Shown: piece after piece, positions 23,001 to 37,700 of the stretch | Position numbering within the stretch: the stretch's first letter is position 1 | Layout: every line of letters starts with the position of its first letter | NCBI GenBank assembly: GCA_900708905.1 | Contig: CAADRB010000029.1 | Location: 223,924 to 287,923, forward strand | Length of the DNA: 64,000 nucleotides | DNA from: Hymenolepis diminuta | Lineage: Eukaryota; Platyhelminthes; Cestoda; Cyclophyllidea; Hymenolepididae | Direction: 5' to 3' | Notes under the pieces: generated by a model | What the model was told of the DNA's origin: nothing | What the model saw: only the letters and a program-made list of their open reading frames with translations | Database searches by the model: none | Translations under genes and position numbers: made by a program

Positions 23001-25101
23001 CAAATTTTTTATCAAAGAAATAAGGGGAACGGTAAAATCTTCAAATAATATTACGAAACGGAGGTAGGGGTCAAGAGGAAAATGGCGAAAACTTCGGGAC
23101 GCCGAAGATCTAACTTTATTTGAATTCTCAATTTAATAATTTGCCCACTTTCCCACAGGGCCCACAGTTACTGTGTAATGTCCTATTATTCATATTTCTT
23201 GATTTGATCTCCAGCTTCCTGGGTGAGTTTATTTTCATAAAATTTAAAGCTTAAGCACCGGCTGACTTGATGAAATGGTTGTTTATGTCAAATTATAATC
23301 AAGAGCAAGAAAAAGAGAATGACAGTAGTAACTTAAAATAAACTTGAATAATGTAGGATTTTCAAGTTTTATATGAATTAATATATACTGAGGGCGTAAG
23401 ATAAATCAGAAAATAATAATTCAGTAAATGCACTTAATTCTTTATGCATTTCTATGACTTGCGAAGGCATAAGTCTAACACTATCATATGATTTATCCCC
23501 AAATAGTAAGCTAGCACAGATATGTGCCCACCCACAGTCGAATAAGGTAAAGAAGGGGCTCGCTGGCAAAAACCTCACTCCATTTAGTCTCTGTAATTAC
23601 TCTTTTCCTTTTACCGCTAAAATATGGGTCGATAGGGTTAATTCATACACCTTTTACGTGTTAAATATTTGTTATTTTCCTTCTTTGATCTTTCCTAGGT
23701 AGATAGGTTGAATACAGTGTAAAACTACCATAACCCCCTAGGACTTTTCTTATCTTCGCACGGTTGTATTCTTAATAAGTTGTGTGAGTGCTGATTAATA
23801 ATATTCCAGCAGATCCCTTGCGTAATGCAAATCTAGTATTCCTAAGTGTTTTAGTAAATTCGGGCTTGTGATAAGAAGTACTTTCATTGGTATCTTCCTA
23901 AAAAGAATGACATAAAGTGAAGTCAAAACACAAGAACCTGTTTTCAAGATCGTACAATGAGCACATTATTGTTGTGTTGAAGAAAACAGTCATAGGAATA
24001 TTCATACTTCACTACGTAGTTATTCAGTCAAATTATTTAATACCTTATAAGGACGTCTTTCTCCTAAGTTGTGAAGGTGGGATAGCTATTATCACAAGAG
24101 CCTCTCATGATACGAAGTTTTAGGCCGATCGTTAATGAATGACGCTGTTTTTTAATTATTTCCATCCATTAACATTTATTTGTAGTATTGAAAAAATAGC
24201 AATCATAGTGACCGCAACTAAACTAAGTAGTGTGGCCGCTTTTTGTCACTAAATAGTTTTTCTATTATGACCAGTATCTCACATAATAAAATTTCAAAAT
24301 TAGATAATAATTAACGAAATGATTGTACAGGAGTACAGGATTGCTGATATTATTAAAAACCGAGTTTCTGGTGCTAGAATCTAGGTACTCACTAGATATT
24401 GCTTGGCTGCAGTTGTCTCAGACCACTGAGCAGGAAAGATCAACGAGTAGCTGCTTTAAAATTTATTATTAGTTTTTCGCAGACTGTACAGTGAAATTTG
24501 GATTTCTTCATATCATTGATATTTAAAGTTCAACCTACCTCCGAACTAATAAGAGTCTTATCGCGGACTAATTGTCATGGTGCCAGACATCAAAACCTTG
24601 TATTAAAAGGTTCTTTATGATTCATTTTTTTATATTCCCAAGGTCTTTTGAAAGTGCTACCTTCCAGATAGGCGTCTCTCTCATCCTCTTATGACCCGAG
24701 TATATCCTCTTCTATACATGGCGATGAATTGCGATGAAATTTTTAGAACCCGAATGGTAGTAGAGTGGCTAGTTTCTCTAAACCATATTCCTAACAGCCA
24801 AATCGCAACTACTTCCGAAATTGAAATATGCACCTTTCAACAACTTAAAATAAAGTTATTTTGACCTTTCCAGTTGATGCCTATAATTTAGACTAGAGTT
24901 AGTAATTAGATCCACCAGACATCTCATGGAATTCTTACGAAAAATGGCTAACTGATCCCTATGATTCATCTAATTTCGCTTTGCTCAATGCTTAATTAAC
25001 TGTGCCGACTTCTTTTTAATAAGTGCGAGGCCTTTGTTGAGAAGATTTGTTCACATTTTTACATCTTTTACAAGCATAATTATAGGGTAATTTTCCTCGA
25101 T
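20094..25101. other. Intergenic region between protocadherin 3' end and GLTP 5' end
   Basis: These 5 kb should hold the GLTP promoter and 5' leader on the left. A block near 20670-20760 is somewhat richer in CpG (TTCGGAACCGCCGAA) and could be regulatory. I saw no gene, tRNA or recognisable transposon in the rest. Confidence 0.5.
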
Positions 25102-25106
25102 TTATT
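25101..25106 (-). terminator. AATAAA overlapping the protocadherin stop codon
   Basis: The canonical polyadenylation hexamer lies across the stop codon (AAA TAA A). If used, the 3' untranslated region would be only a few tens of bases. It may equally be a chance match in AT-rich sequence. Confidence 0.35.
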
Positions 25107-25772
25107 TAGTAGATGATCTCCGGGAGTTGTTGGGTTGGGAAAATAAGGTTACTTCAGCCATTTCCTGGGTATTTGAAAATCTACAACGCTTCTTAATCTT
25201 TGAGTCATCTTTTGGGATCTTCTTTCGCTCCGTATCACTCCATCGAACCGGCAATTTCTCATGGGCCATAACAACAACCTTCTTCTTTGAGCCACATTCA
25301 GTTTCTTCAGTGTTGGCCTCGTTCCATTCCCCAGGTACTTGCAATCTGTGGTAGATACTTTGTTGGAAAAGTTCTGGATTTATTGTCATGTAGTTTTTTT
25401 CAACAGTGACAGAGCTACCGTCAGGGATTCGATAGAGGAGACCGCTGTAGGCGGTTTTGGGATTATCTATAGAACTGGAAGAAGTATCATCAGCACACAT
25501 AGGTTGTTGTTGCGATTGTTGATGCTGTGGTTGAAGTGGATGGCGATTTTGCTTAAGGGTTGCAGTCTCATAATTCATGAATTTGGAATCTATGGTAGCC
25601 GGGTTGGAAGTGACCATATATCCTATGGGAGCACCGTCACCGGACGTTGCAATAATGGGTACCTTTCGGCCACCAGGAAGTGTTGAAGAGGCCAGAATTA
25701 CAGTTTGAGGGAAGCCACCGTAGACATCACCCTCACGTGGCAACATTTGGAAAGCTCCGTGTACTGGCGTCG
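25102..25772 (-). CDS. Protocadherin exon 3: cytoplasmic tail
   Basis: The acceptor CCATTTACCAG opens the exon with CG, completing an Ala codon with the last base of exon 2. Then come TPVHGAFQMLPREGDVYGG and about 200 more residues to the stop TAA at 25102. The tail is Ser, Thr and Gln rich and becomes basic near its end. No known signalling domain is recognised. The phase match to exon 2 and the long open frame support it strongly. Confidence 0.88.
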
Positions 25773-28700
25773 CTGGTAAATGGTAAAAAAGAAAAAACTT
25801 TATCCTTAAATGTTCTGATTATTAAAAATTTTCAAAGAGAGTTAGCTCTCTGCTTCAATATTACAATTTATTTCTAAGATAGGGATTATTTAACTTTCTA
25901 AAAAGAAAAGAGGGACACCTATTTTGAAATTATGGGATTTTGGTTCAGAAACAAACTATTTACAAAAAATTCTAGTTTTCTTTGTTATTAATTTGCCTTT
26001 AAGACCTTCATGGTTCGAGTAGCTCAGTTAAAGCTTAAATTTAGGGGAGTTTGGACAGCATTTGCAGTAAATATTTCCTTCTGGACGAAAGTTTGTATAG
26101 AGTGCATTTTCATAATCTCGCATTTCACAGTCCAATTCACTTTCATCTGATACTCATGAAATTAATAGGTTAAAGATTAAGTGAAATTTTATATCTGTTA
26201 GTTAGCATGAGCAACAGTTTGCAGCTAATAAAATTTGCCTCCTTGACTATAAATAGCCAGTTTATAAACATTATTTTAAAGTACTAGCAGAAGGATACGA
26301 GATTATATGATTTAACATTACAGAGTTATGTATTACCGCATTTTATACTACAGTTCCCTCATCTATATTTGTGATTGGTAATCCTTAGTAAAGACACGGA
26401 ATAATTAACCACTACTAAATATTATCATAATTCACCAAGTTATAAAGAATTAATCAGGTTGTAACTACTAGAGCCCTTAATATTGGGAATGATTGTCTTA
26501 TTAACTCTCATGTTTTCCGTTGCTAACATACCACTTCCACACACTGCAAGTACATTTTAAAAAGGCTGACAGAAATAACGACTTTGCTATGTTAGGAAAT
26601 ATTTCCTGTACAGATCATGAAGCACAAAATACACGATTTTTCAGAGCTGATAAATATGAAAATATGGGTTAAGCTGGGACAAAAATTTCATTTTCCTTCG
26701 CGAGTAAGTACAATAAAGGAAAATTTGGTTGGTGATGAAAAATTTAATAAGTTGTGGCTTTTTAGGGGAGAGAAAAGACTACAGCTCCAATGAGCAGAAA
26801 TCAGGTTAAAGGCCGTGTGTCATTAAGATTTCTTGTATAAAATCTTTTTACAGCAAAACAACAAGTTAGCTAACACGAAAAGAAAGGAAGAAGGTTAACT
26901 GCTAAAATGGAGGAGAAATTGTGAAAGCCCGGGAAACAAAATGCCTTTTTTACTGCAGTGTTGAAAAATGCCCATTTTTGCATTCCGCCTTTCGCCAACG
27001 ACATTTTGAGAAAAACAACTTAGAAAAATTCGTGCCAATCTTAACAAAGTAGATGAATGAAAAATACCATAATCTTCCGTACCGATTTGACTGACTTCAT
27101 AACTCATACTTTAAGGAAAAATATATATTCGTGAAATGGGTAATGCGATTTGTTTCATCATATAGCGAATTCTCATTAATTACGCTTACTCTTGACCACC
27201 ATGAACTTTGCAGTGGACATTATTTCCAAGGTCAGAGGCGTAGACTTACTAGAGGTTAAAGAAAATGTGTATGAACCCAAGTTGACAAACCTCACTGAAC
27301 TCGAAAAAAGCATTTACTCAACAAAAACGTATTTTTAATGTTTTTTGTAAAACATGGCGTGCGGCGTATATCACTTTTAAATATTCCTCTGGGTCTCATG
27401 AATTTGGCCGGTAGCTGAGTTTTGACATTAGCTGCTTGCTAATCAATTAAGATTTTATAATAAATATAAAGGATAAAAATAAAGGATATAAATTCTTAAG
27501 AAAAGTGTTTTTTAAGAGCCCAAAGTACTACGATTGCTGTGTTTACTATCTCTTTCTCATTGTCCTAGAGTTTCTGTACCTGCGGTTTATTATGTAACAA
27601 TTAAAACTGACAGTACTTATTAAACCATTTACATAAGCGAACATACGTAACGCACAACAAAAATGCGGTAAAAATAGAAATGTACATTAGCAAAGGTAAA
27701 ACAATAAGTAAAATTTTATACAGTATGATTTTCCAGATAGTTTATATATATAATACACTAGTTCTTGTTAAATTGTAGTGACTATGATTATTACGACTTC
27801 CTAGAATTAATATATGTATCTTTCCTCCCAGATTATTTCATTAAGATTTTCACCGATATTTTCATGGGCTTTTTTGTAATTCAGCTCAATCTTGCACTTC
27901 ATTTCGCTACCTCGGTATGTTACTAATGACCTGAATTCGATTGACCACACCCAAATATAGTAAATACGGTGTTGTACTCTTGCTGAGTCAATGTTTCCTG
28001 GCTGATTAAGCGTTTACCATTGTGTGATTCAATTCATATATCATTTATTTCATTTTTAAAACTATTATATCCCCCCCCCCTGTAGATCCACACATAAAGC
28101 CACGGACAATCCCCCTCACACGCCACTGCACCCCACTCTCAGTTCTCCCAGCTCTCGTCGCGCCCCATAAAATTTTGTAACCAACGCTCTTTATCTTGTT
28201 GAGTGGTGAAGAATGTAAAAGTTAGAAGTGTGATTGGTCAGCTAGACTCTTAGATAACTTGCTATTACAGGCCTTCTTACAACAAATATTATGGAAATAA
28301 CATATAAATTCGATTAGAAAAGCTTTTTACAATACACTTATTGAGCAGAAAGGTAGCATTTTAGAGTCTTTCCGGTTATCTCCCGGTTTATTGGCCAGGT
28401 CTGGTCAGTGCAGCTTGCAATTCCGCTCATTGGTAGGACACCGACAGGCATGGAACCCATGAACTCTAACTTTACAAACGAACACAGTAACCCCCCACCA
28501 TTATACAAACGTATTATCCCGTGAGATTTCCAACCTAGGATTCAATTAAACACACATCTGTAGGAGTCATCAGCCTGAAAAGAGATAACTCAGCAATTAC
28601 TCTAAGTGGAGTTATATAAATATCGCCGGGACGTCTTCCAGAAGAGAACATAAGGGTGAGATCGGTTCTCTGTATTAGTCGCATGATATGACAAAAACTA

Positions 28701-31700
28701 AATCATACATTAACTAGTTTGATCCATTTCTTCACCTGTCGGAAAAAAAGATATGTATATTTTAGTATGCTTTCGATGCCAAATAAAAATGTTTGTCTTG
28801 TATATCAAATGACAGTTTGAATAAAATGAGATCTATATGCGCAGATGACTTCAAGGTCGGAGTTCAAGGATTCAATGTCTATCCATGCACAGTCATTGAG
28901 CAAACCGTACAGTGGTCTCAGAATTCGATTAGCTCACCAGGTAGGCTCTATGATATCATCACTGCACCCAAAATGTGTGTTTTGCTTCTGAATGTGGCAA
29001 GGACTTACTTATTTTAAAATGTGCCCTATAACAGGAATTTCCTAATTTGTTTATGTAAAAATAGCTCATAGAGGAGGAAAGTGAAAATCTAATCATTTCT
29101 TACAAAAGGTCGAAACCTGACTTTTCAGGCTAGACAATAAAGTGAAGTTTTGATGTGTCATTTGGAATGTTGGTTACCTATGACTTTAAGCTAGACAACA
29201 GATATTCAGTGTCTAAAACGTCAGGATTTTTTTCCAAAACAATGTTACTGCTTTGTTAATTTTGACCAAAATATGAGAGGTAATCTGGACTAAAAGTGGT
29301 GGAATTTAATTACGCGACTGAAATTCAAATTCATTCTTTGAGAGGGTTAAATAGTTTTGATATTAAAGGAACCTATGTTACTTTTGGTCTAATAATGCAC
29401 GCTTTTTTCCAAGATTCTGATTAAATTCATATTATATTGCTTGATGCTCGCAACTCATGTACATCTTCAGTATATCAAGCAAGATAGTTTTATTCATTAT
29501 TGAATATTAATCAATTAAATGCTAGAAAATGCCCTTAGAGGAATAGTAACTTTAAATATTTAAGAAGTGTCCAAAGTCGTAACTTTTCCACCGTCACGAG
29601 TCTGACATTTTGCCTGTTTTTGATAAAGCAGGTGTGATCATAAAGAGAAGATAGCACAGATGCCAGACACATTCTCCGATGCTGATTAAGCTGATTAGCT
29701 GATCAGTCACATCGGTGACCTGACTTATCACATCTCTACGTCTTTAGAGTTCAGTGAATAGACTCTTTAAGTTTGTTTAATAGTCTCTTTTATGCAAACC
29801 TTTTGGCTTATTTTATCAATAAGGATAAAAATAAGGATAGATTAAAAACACTACGCGGCGTGTTAAAGATGCCATAGCAGAAGACAGATTCTCTATTAAA
29901 CTTCTCCCTTCCGAAATTGAAACCATCAACTGCAGGAGTGAAAACCAATTAGAGTAACAATGACCAAGAGTTTACAAATCTGCAGAGTTATCTATTTTTT
30001 GTCTTCTCCCTCTCAAAAGCCATTAACCACGAAATGATTAGGGAATCAGCTTCCGTTTTTTATTTTAACCATTACTTAGAGCGAAATTTGAATTTGAATT
30101 GTTGAGGATTTTAAGAATTAACAATGAAGTATTATCTTAGACGTTGTCGGGTATGAAGGAAAGCTGGATATTGAGACGAGTTATTTGAGTAAAACATGCA
30201 GAAATGTTTTCAAATTTGACAGTGAGTATTTAGACAATGACACGAAGGGGAGCATCATATTTGTGTAAATTTACCATCTTTAATATACTTTATTTGTTGT
30301 TGGCTTTACTTAGCATTTCATTTTATTAGCATGAAATCAGACGAAGTGACCTTCAAGTTTCCCTCTAGTAAGGATAACATTTTCAGACATGTGAAATAGG
30401 AAGTACGCAGACAAACAGACTGAAAAATTATTTTTTAAAAATATTTCAGAAGAATTTTTAAGTTTTTATTTATTATGCATTCAAATATCTCTCTACCAAT
30501 TCACAACGCCTACTTTTTTGACATTTATTTCGCCTATGTATTTTTACTTAAAAACCACCATTACCTAAAGTAATGCTTAATTGCAAAAATCCTGAAGTTG
30601 AAAACTTTATCTCCTCTATTTTAATCTTTCCAGAGTGAAGTATCCTTTATAGCCAATTGCGTAGGTTAGAGATAATAAAATATTTTTCTGACCACTCTAT
30701 ACGTTTTAATAGTGCATTATTTAATTGTAATAACTCAGTGTTGTTATTATGAAATCATTCATAATTTCTTGTGCTTTAATTGGATAATTTAGAAATTCTG
30801 ACGGCAATTTTTAAGTGAACGTGCACAATTTAAAGACAAAGGGTTATATTAATTACATATGAACTAGAAGTAGTGCCAATTTGCGTTTTTCAATCACTGA
30901 TAAGTCAACTTCATTTCAATTATTGCTTGAGAAGTTTCCTATGGCGTTCCGATTTCATTTATTCTACAATAGAACCACGACGGCTGGCTTTCGCAGTTTG
31001 TTTAAAATTTTTCCCAAAACGACAAAAATTCCACTTGAATGTAAAAACAAATCTGCGCGTTCTCTTCCTCTTCGTCTCTCTCTCTGCAATTCTACTTCGC
31101 GCGTTCTGTCTTCTCCTCTCAGGCCGATTGAACTGTTTTTTTTAGCAAAAGCAATCTTTCCCTACCACATAGAACTTACGTAGTAGAAGTAGAAGGGTGC
31201 AAATCCATGACTCTGCAACGCATCTACGAAATTTAATTTTGATAACAGTTTGTTAGTAGTTCTAGCATCTTAGAAAAAATTAACGCTGAAGTTCGTTGAT
31301 AAGATTAAAAGATTAATAACCTGATTGGCGAATTTAAAGGATTATTATATGAAAAATTATATAAATTATTCAATTATGCAAAATCATTCTACCCATTAGC
31401 TCTGATATCAGTTCACCTCATGGGCGTGCTCTGATGAAAAATATATTTATTATCCACAGCTAGGGGAAAATATTTCACCCTTTTTTAACAGTGGAAACAT
31501 TAATCCAGCTCGATGAGGTTATAGGGAAAGAGAATCGATTGGAAACTGAGAATAAAGTCATGATATTAGAAAAGTCTGTAGAAAAGCCTGATTCTTCACC
31601 ATCAAATTTTAAATATTGTTTAAAGATGTTGATGGATGTTAATCTATTATCCGTTTAATCCAAACCAATATATATAACACAATAGATTCTTACATCTAAT

Positions 31701-34700
31701 GACTGCCTACTTAAATAACTTTAGTTCGCAGTGGTTCTGTGCTGGATGTTTGGGTGAATAAAATCCATGTTGGACTTCCTTTACCTCGTCTCGGGTATAC
31801 AATGACGATTACAGCGATTGGAAGATTTAACTCCCTTTTACAAGTGTTGCTCTATTTGTATATGTATCCACCACCTTAGGTGTTACTTATTATTGTAATA
31901 AATCTAGTTTAGTGCATTTTAGGCACGTTTTATTTTATACCCTTGAATAAACATATCTTGCTTTGCATATTGTAGTTTCTCTAGACAAATCAATTTCATG
32001 TTTCTTCTATCTTTGTGTCTAGACGTAAACAACATGTAAAAATTTACCTTTATTCAAAAAAGAATGGAAACTGAAGGAAAAATATCTAGAGAATAAAGTG
32101 AATGCACGAAGAGGGGATAAAATGACGGAAAAGGAGCTCATCGATCTTTTATTCGTCATGGTAGTTGAATAATACATCAATTACATATGAGATGATAAAT
32201 TTACCGGAAAACATTATTTTAAATTTGCGATATCCTATTCATTTCAATAATCGATGCTATTCCCTTGTATGGGTTTATAAATTTCCTTATTATCAGTTTG
32301 AGCCTTCTTCAATGAATGGTACGTTAAGTAGTCAAAACAAACACACGGTGCAATCTAGCAACTGTTTTATCACTGGAGATAGTACACTCCTTAAAGTGTT
32401 TTACCCGCCAGACGTAAAGATTATCAAAAAGTTAGATGTGGACAAATTTTGGTCTTGACAAATGGACAATAAGCCTAGACAGGACTAGAGTACAAACTCA
32501 AACAACTCAAATTGTAAAACCAATTACAAACTCAAAACTTAGTATTTAATTGTGCTAACCAAGTCAAATCTATCCACCTTTATCGTGAAATTTTTAAGCA
32601 GATTTGTTATAAAGCTTTGTCGCTGCAAAAAATTAATACCTCTGATGGATACAACAAAAAAAATAGTATCTCATTACAAAAATAATACCTTAATCAACTA
32701 ATGATTTCCTCTGACGATTTTTAGGGCGAACTCGAAAACTATGAAATAACATTTTACTTCATTATTTTGACAGCCATGTTCTTGTCCAGTAAAACGGATT
32801 TTCAAGCATCAGTTCACTGCTCTGTCTCTTCTTTAGCATCTTGGATTTGGAATATTTTGTGAGTTTGTTGAAAAGATTATAGCAAATGCAGACTTTCTTT
32901 GTAAGACATTCCGTGGATTCTCTAGTTGACTATTGTTTTTCTGATAAACTTTGCCTGTAATCAACGTCTTCAAACTCAGTAGACATGGATTCCGAGAATC
33001 TTAGATAATGTCAATTGACATTCCACAGTGCTGGAGACGTATAAAAATGAATATTAGAGTATGTTAGGACAGAGTTCGCTTACAGTGAGCGGAACAACCA
33101 ACCGAATTAGGATAACAAAGAGACAGCCGATTGCAACTTTCTTGATAGAATATTACATATCAGAGAATAAATTTTTAAGGATCCGCCAATGGTTAAACGC
33201 AAAATACTCAGCCGAATTTGCATCTCAAAACACATTTTTAAAATATTATTTCTAGTGCAGTTTACTCTTAATAATTTTTAAGGGGTAATAAGATGATATA
33301 GAAGGGAGTTAATAACTTGCGGCAATAAAAGTGTTTGAATGGGTATTAAAAATTTTAAATTTGCGTGCCACGATTCCACTACGATATCGAAAAATACTTC
33401 ACTGAATTTATTAAGTTAAATCCCTTGCAAATTAATGATTTAATCTGTAAGTAACTTGAGTGAACTCCGCCTTGTGGCCAATACTAGGTTAAGATCATTC
33501 AAACAGCTCAAGATCATACTGCCTTTCAACTTTCGAGAGAAGGCTATAAATAAATTGAAGGACTGACCATTATGATTAAACAACCAGTCAATAAGCACTG
33601 AGGATTCTGGAAGATAATTCGATTAATAATCCAGGGGACGAAATGAAAGTCTTGAATTCTTCTGCGTTGAGTTATAATAATAATAATAATAATTTAATTA
33701 GACGATTGAGCACGACAAGAGCCTTTTCACTGTCTGGCTTAAATATATGCCTTCTGCAATAAACATTCCACTGGATAATACAATCTTTCATATTAGACAT
33801 CTTATCTTTTAATCATGGAAAGAGAGCAGACAAAATTGAAATTCATTTATTAAAAGGCATCAAGTAGTTATTTTTGTATAAGACAGATTCAGCAATATGG
33901 TCATTCTAATAACATAAACGAGCTCTTATAAGAATTATATTAATCATAATTTTCTTTTTCAAAGTCTTCAGAAGTTCAATATACAGTTGAGGGTCTGAAA
34001 GTATGAGTAAGAGGTATGCTCACAAATATTTCAATTAGTTTGCGTTTTAACAGTATAATTTCATAAAGCTTCTATCTGTTCTTGAATGCGCCACTGATTA
34101 TCAACAAATTATTTGGCAGTTATAACGAGATTTCAGTGACTTACAATTTCTATCAGTCATAGTAAAAAGGAAAACATGAATTTCTTTTTAGAAAAAGTAT
34201 CTAAACACGGGGAACGGTAAAATAGTACGATAAGATATAAAGGGAAGATTACACATTCAGATTAAATGTAGGACATCAAAAAGGTTTTACCTAAGTTGAA
34301 TCTGATTCATTATATGCTATTGCTTAATCATTATGTTGTCAAATTATTACTTGGTATATACGGTTTACCAAACAAAATTTCAGATTTAGTTTCCATTTAG
34401 GTTAGAGTTTATGTTGAAATTTATCTAACTGAGCGATTAGTCGTGTAATTTCTGAAAATTTATCACGTCTAATAACCAAGAATAGTTAGTTGATACCGTT
34501 AACGACGTATCAACAGCGAAATTCGTGGGTGCCTTTTCAAGTTGAACACTATTGTATATTCTGTAGATAGATATTGCAAAAAAACAAAGTTCATATATTT
34601 TATAATTACATTTTAGTTATTTTAGGGTACGATGGCGGATATTTCTATCTTCAGCAAAAGTGATCTAGGCAGTTAAATGAATTATATATTTCCGCTAATC

Positions 34701-37700
34701 AATCCGTGTAGATAAACAAACAGAACACATATTTAAAATTCATTAAAACGTCCTCTACGAGATATGTCAGAAGATAAGAAAATAGATAATTTTACGGATG
34801 AAAAGTGAACTGAAAATTGCAGGAAACGAAGAGAATCACAAGATCTAACTTTATGCGTCTGTTTTGGTCAGGTATAGTAAACACTATTATTTGGTGTTCA
34901 GTAACCTCGTTCGCCAATAAAATTAAGTTTAGTTAGATCACTTATTAATGCCAAATTTTACAATCAGAGACCCTGTAGTAGATTGTCGATTATATGCAAA
35001 TGTCTTTCAAAATAATTACAAGACGATACCTAATAATATTTTATTAATATTCTTTCTGTAAAGTAAACCGAACTATTACAATTCAACTAAAACGAAATAT
35101 TTTAAATACTTTTGTCAGAGAATCCAATTTTTTTATTCTAATTTGTGTAAATTCAGAAAGAATATCCAAACACTAGCACAAGTTAGAAGATAAATAGGTC
35201 CTAATTGTGAGGCTGGATCCAACAATAAATATTTTTTCATTTCCTGTTTTCAGATTTATTAATTCCAATTTCCATGATAAAAAATCAGCATGGATTTCTT
35301 AGTATTTTAATTTTAAATTGAATTGCCAATCGATCAACGAGCTCTGAATATGGAGGACGTACTCTCACCCACGTATTGGGAACTCAAATGATGAAGACTG
35401 AACACTATGAAATCACCATGGGAATTCACCCCATTTTGAAAATATGGACAACTCAGTGCTATCGATTTCCAGAAATATAAGGCTTGTGATGTACTGACTA
35501 CTACTGAATCATTTTGACCCCCTCCACCGCATCATATCTTATTACGATACTTTTAATTGATTAACACTTGAAAAATTTTTCCTGTGTCATGGGTAATAAC
35601 AATAATATATTTAAGTAATTTGTATTTCTGACTTTAAAATGATTTAGCGTGGGGCTGATCCTATACATTTATATCTGACCTACGGAAACACTCTTGAAAT
35701 TTGAAAAAGGGCAGCCTAATCTTTATTTTACCACAAGTGGCATTTTTCCGGAAAATGAAAAATCATTTAACTGGAAAATTTAAAATTCAAACAAAGTCTT
35801 AATGAGGAAATGAAAGCCCATTTAGAAACTTGGAAGAAAATGCATGTATAATAGCATTTTGTTCTTCAACTCTCGTTTTCGTTTTTCTTAATTTAACCTT
35901 TTTATAAAATAGCGAAACCAAGAAATTTGATTCATTTGAAATTTTTAAATATTGCAATTAACTGCTCTTTTCTAGAAGAAAATACTACGCACATGTAAAA
36001 ATTCTTAATCACGCTTTCTTCATTACCTGACCAGGAAAAATCTGTTGACTTTTCGTCAAGAACAAAGACGATAGAACACACCTCCACTGAAACGAATAGT
36101 CCACTGAATTAATTAATACTGGTTACAATTTTCTCCTGAAAGATCTATTCTATTTTCATCTTATCAAATATAAAATTGCGGAAAAAAATCTTTATTCCAC
36201 GGTACTTGAAAACTCGGAAATATTTTTGTCATTTTATATGCTACTCTAAAAATCTGATTAGCGAATTAAATTTAGTTTAAAATCCAGTCTTCGGAGACAA
36301 ATTTTATACATTAACTTTTATTTATTATAGAAAAATGAAACAAATTTTTGGGTGTTTATCAGTTGGATTTAACACTTATTTTTCACCAAAATGGAAAGAA
36401 GACTTCAGATTTCATATAGAAAATTTTCATTTCATTACCAGCTCCAGGAGTAGGATTTTAACTTTATTTACAAGAAGTTTAATGTCCACAATCTAGTATT
36501 TAATACAATAAAATTGAACATTCAGTTTTACGCTTTTTATATATTATTAAATAAATAAATAACTTATATGTATTAATAAAGCATATTTTCCAGAACCCGT
36601 GAGGATATTTGAAACCAAACCGTATTCAATTTTCAATTTTCTCTAGGGCTATTGTATTAAAATTCAGTGGACGATTAGAAATAGGTATTTAAAACCGTTT
36701 ATTTAGCTATACGCTTACCATTGTTTGAAGCGTAGGGTGGACTATGTATGTGTTCTTCGAAGTTTGGATTTCTTTTAGTGTCTGTGACTATGAAGGCAGT
36801 TGATTGAATATTTTTGCTTTCAAAAGTTCCTTCCGTCCTTCCAAGACAGTTCAGCACTTCAAATCTCTTCGCCATTCGTCCTCTTCCTTCACCAGCACTA
36901 TTCCCTACATCCATTTCGTTTTCTTGACGTACTCGAGGTTGTCGACATCTCAAAAACACAATCGCCGCAATCAGAACAAAGGAGATGATCAATGCAACCA
37001 CAATCATTGCTGTTATTATCATCAAGTCTCTATCGCCTATCATACCGAATCCACTTCTGGATATGAGGTTTCCCGTATGACGACTAGTACCTTTATACTG
37101 ATTGTACTGAGAAGTAGTTCTGTCACCCCGCTGATTCTGTATAACGTCAATCTTAAGTATTGTCGTATTGCTTCGGGGTGTTATTCCCTTATCCGATGCC
37201 TTGAGAGCCAAGGTGAATGATTGTGGAGTTAATTCATCTTGATTTTGTAGATTGGTTGGTGCTGTTTCATTCTGATCAGCACTTGGATGCTTTGGAATAC
37301 TGATTAGTTGCTTTGCAAGATAGAGAGTACCGGATGCCTTATCCAAAGCAAAGAATTCTTGTTCATTTCCTTTGATAATAGTGTATTCAATTTCTCCGTT
37401 CGGTCCACTGTCAGCATCAATGGCCTTGAGGTGAGCGATTTCTCGCCCAACTGTAGCATGGCTAGACATATTAGCTCGTACAATTATACTGCTGGAAGAC
37501 TGAGGAAAAATCCATACTGGGGAGTGGTCATTAACATCTTGGACACGAATCACTACGTTTGCAAATGCTGATAGAGAAGGATGGCCAAAGTCCGAAGCTA
37601 TCACAGTGAAGCTGAGGACTGGTGTTTTCTCTCTATCAATAGGTAAGTTTCGAGTATAAATTTCTCCATTGGAAGTGATGGCAAAAAGGCTGCTAGCACG

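Larger units (their letters stand above)
25773..36718 (-). other. Protocadherin intron 2 (10.9 kb)
   Basis: This large intron separates the membrane exon from the tail exon. It contains a tRNA-derived SINE (28331-28500), a poly-C run with C-rich flank (28071-28160), a CpG-rich block (30940-31180) and a short TAA repeat (33673-33693). Antisense open frames up to 100 codons show no recognisable domain. Confidence 0.85.

Noticed and set aside
30873..31183. Two overlapping plus-strand frames of 90 and 100 codons
   Set aside because: They overlap in different frames, have no recognised domain, and lie antisense in a protocadherin intron; their length is explained by the lower AT content there.
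32165..32458. Plus-strand open frame of 97 codons
   Set aside because: Asn, Ile, Tyr and Lys-rich composition typical of chance in AT-rich DNA; inside an intron on the other strand.
36804..37220. Plus-strand open frame of 138 codons
   Set aside because: It lies antisense to protocadherin exon 2, whose cadherin motifs and transmembrane helix are unmistakable; it is a shadow frame.
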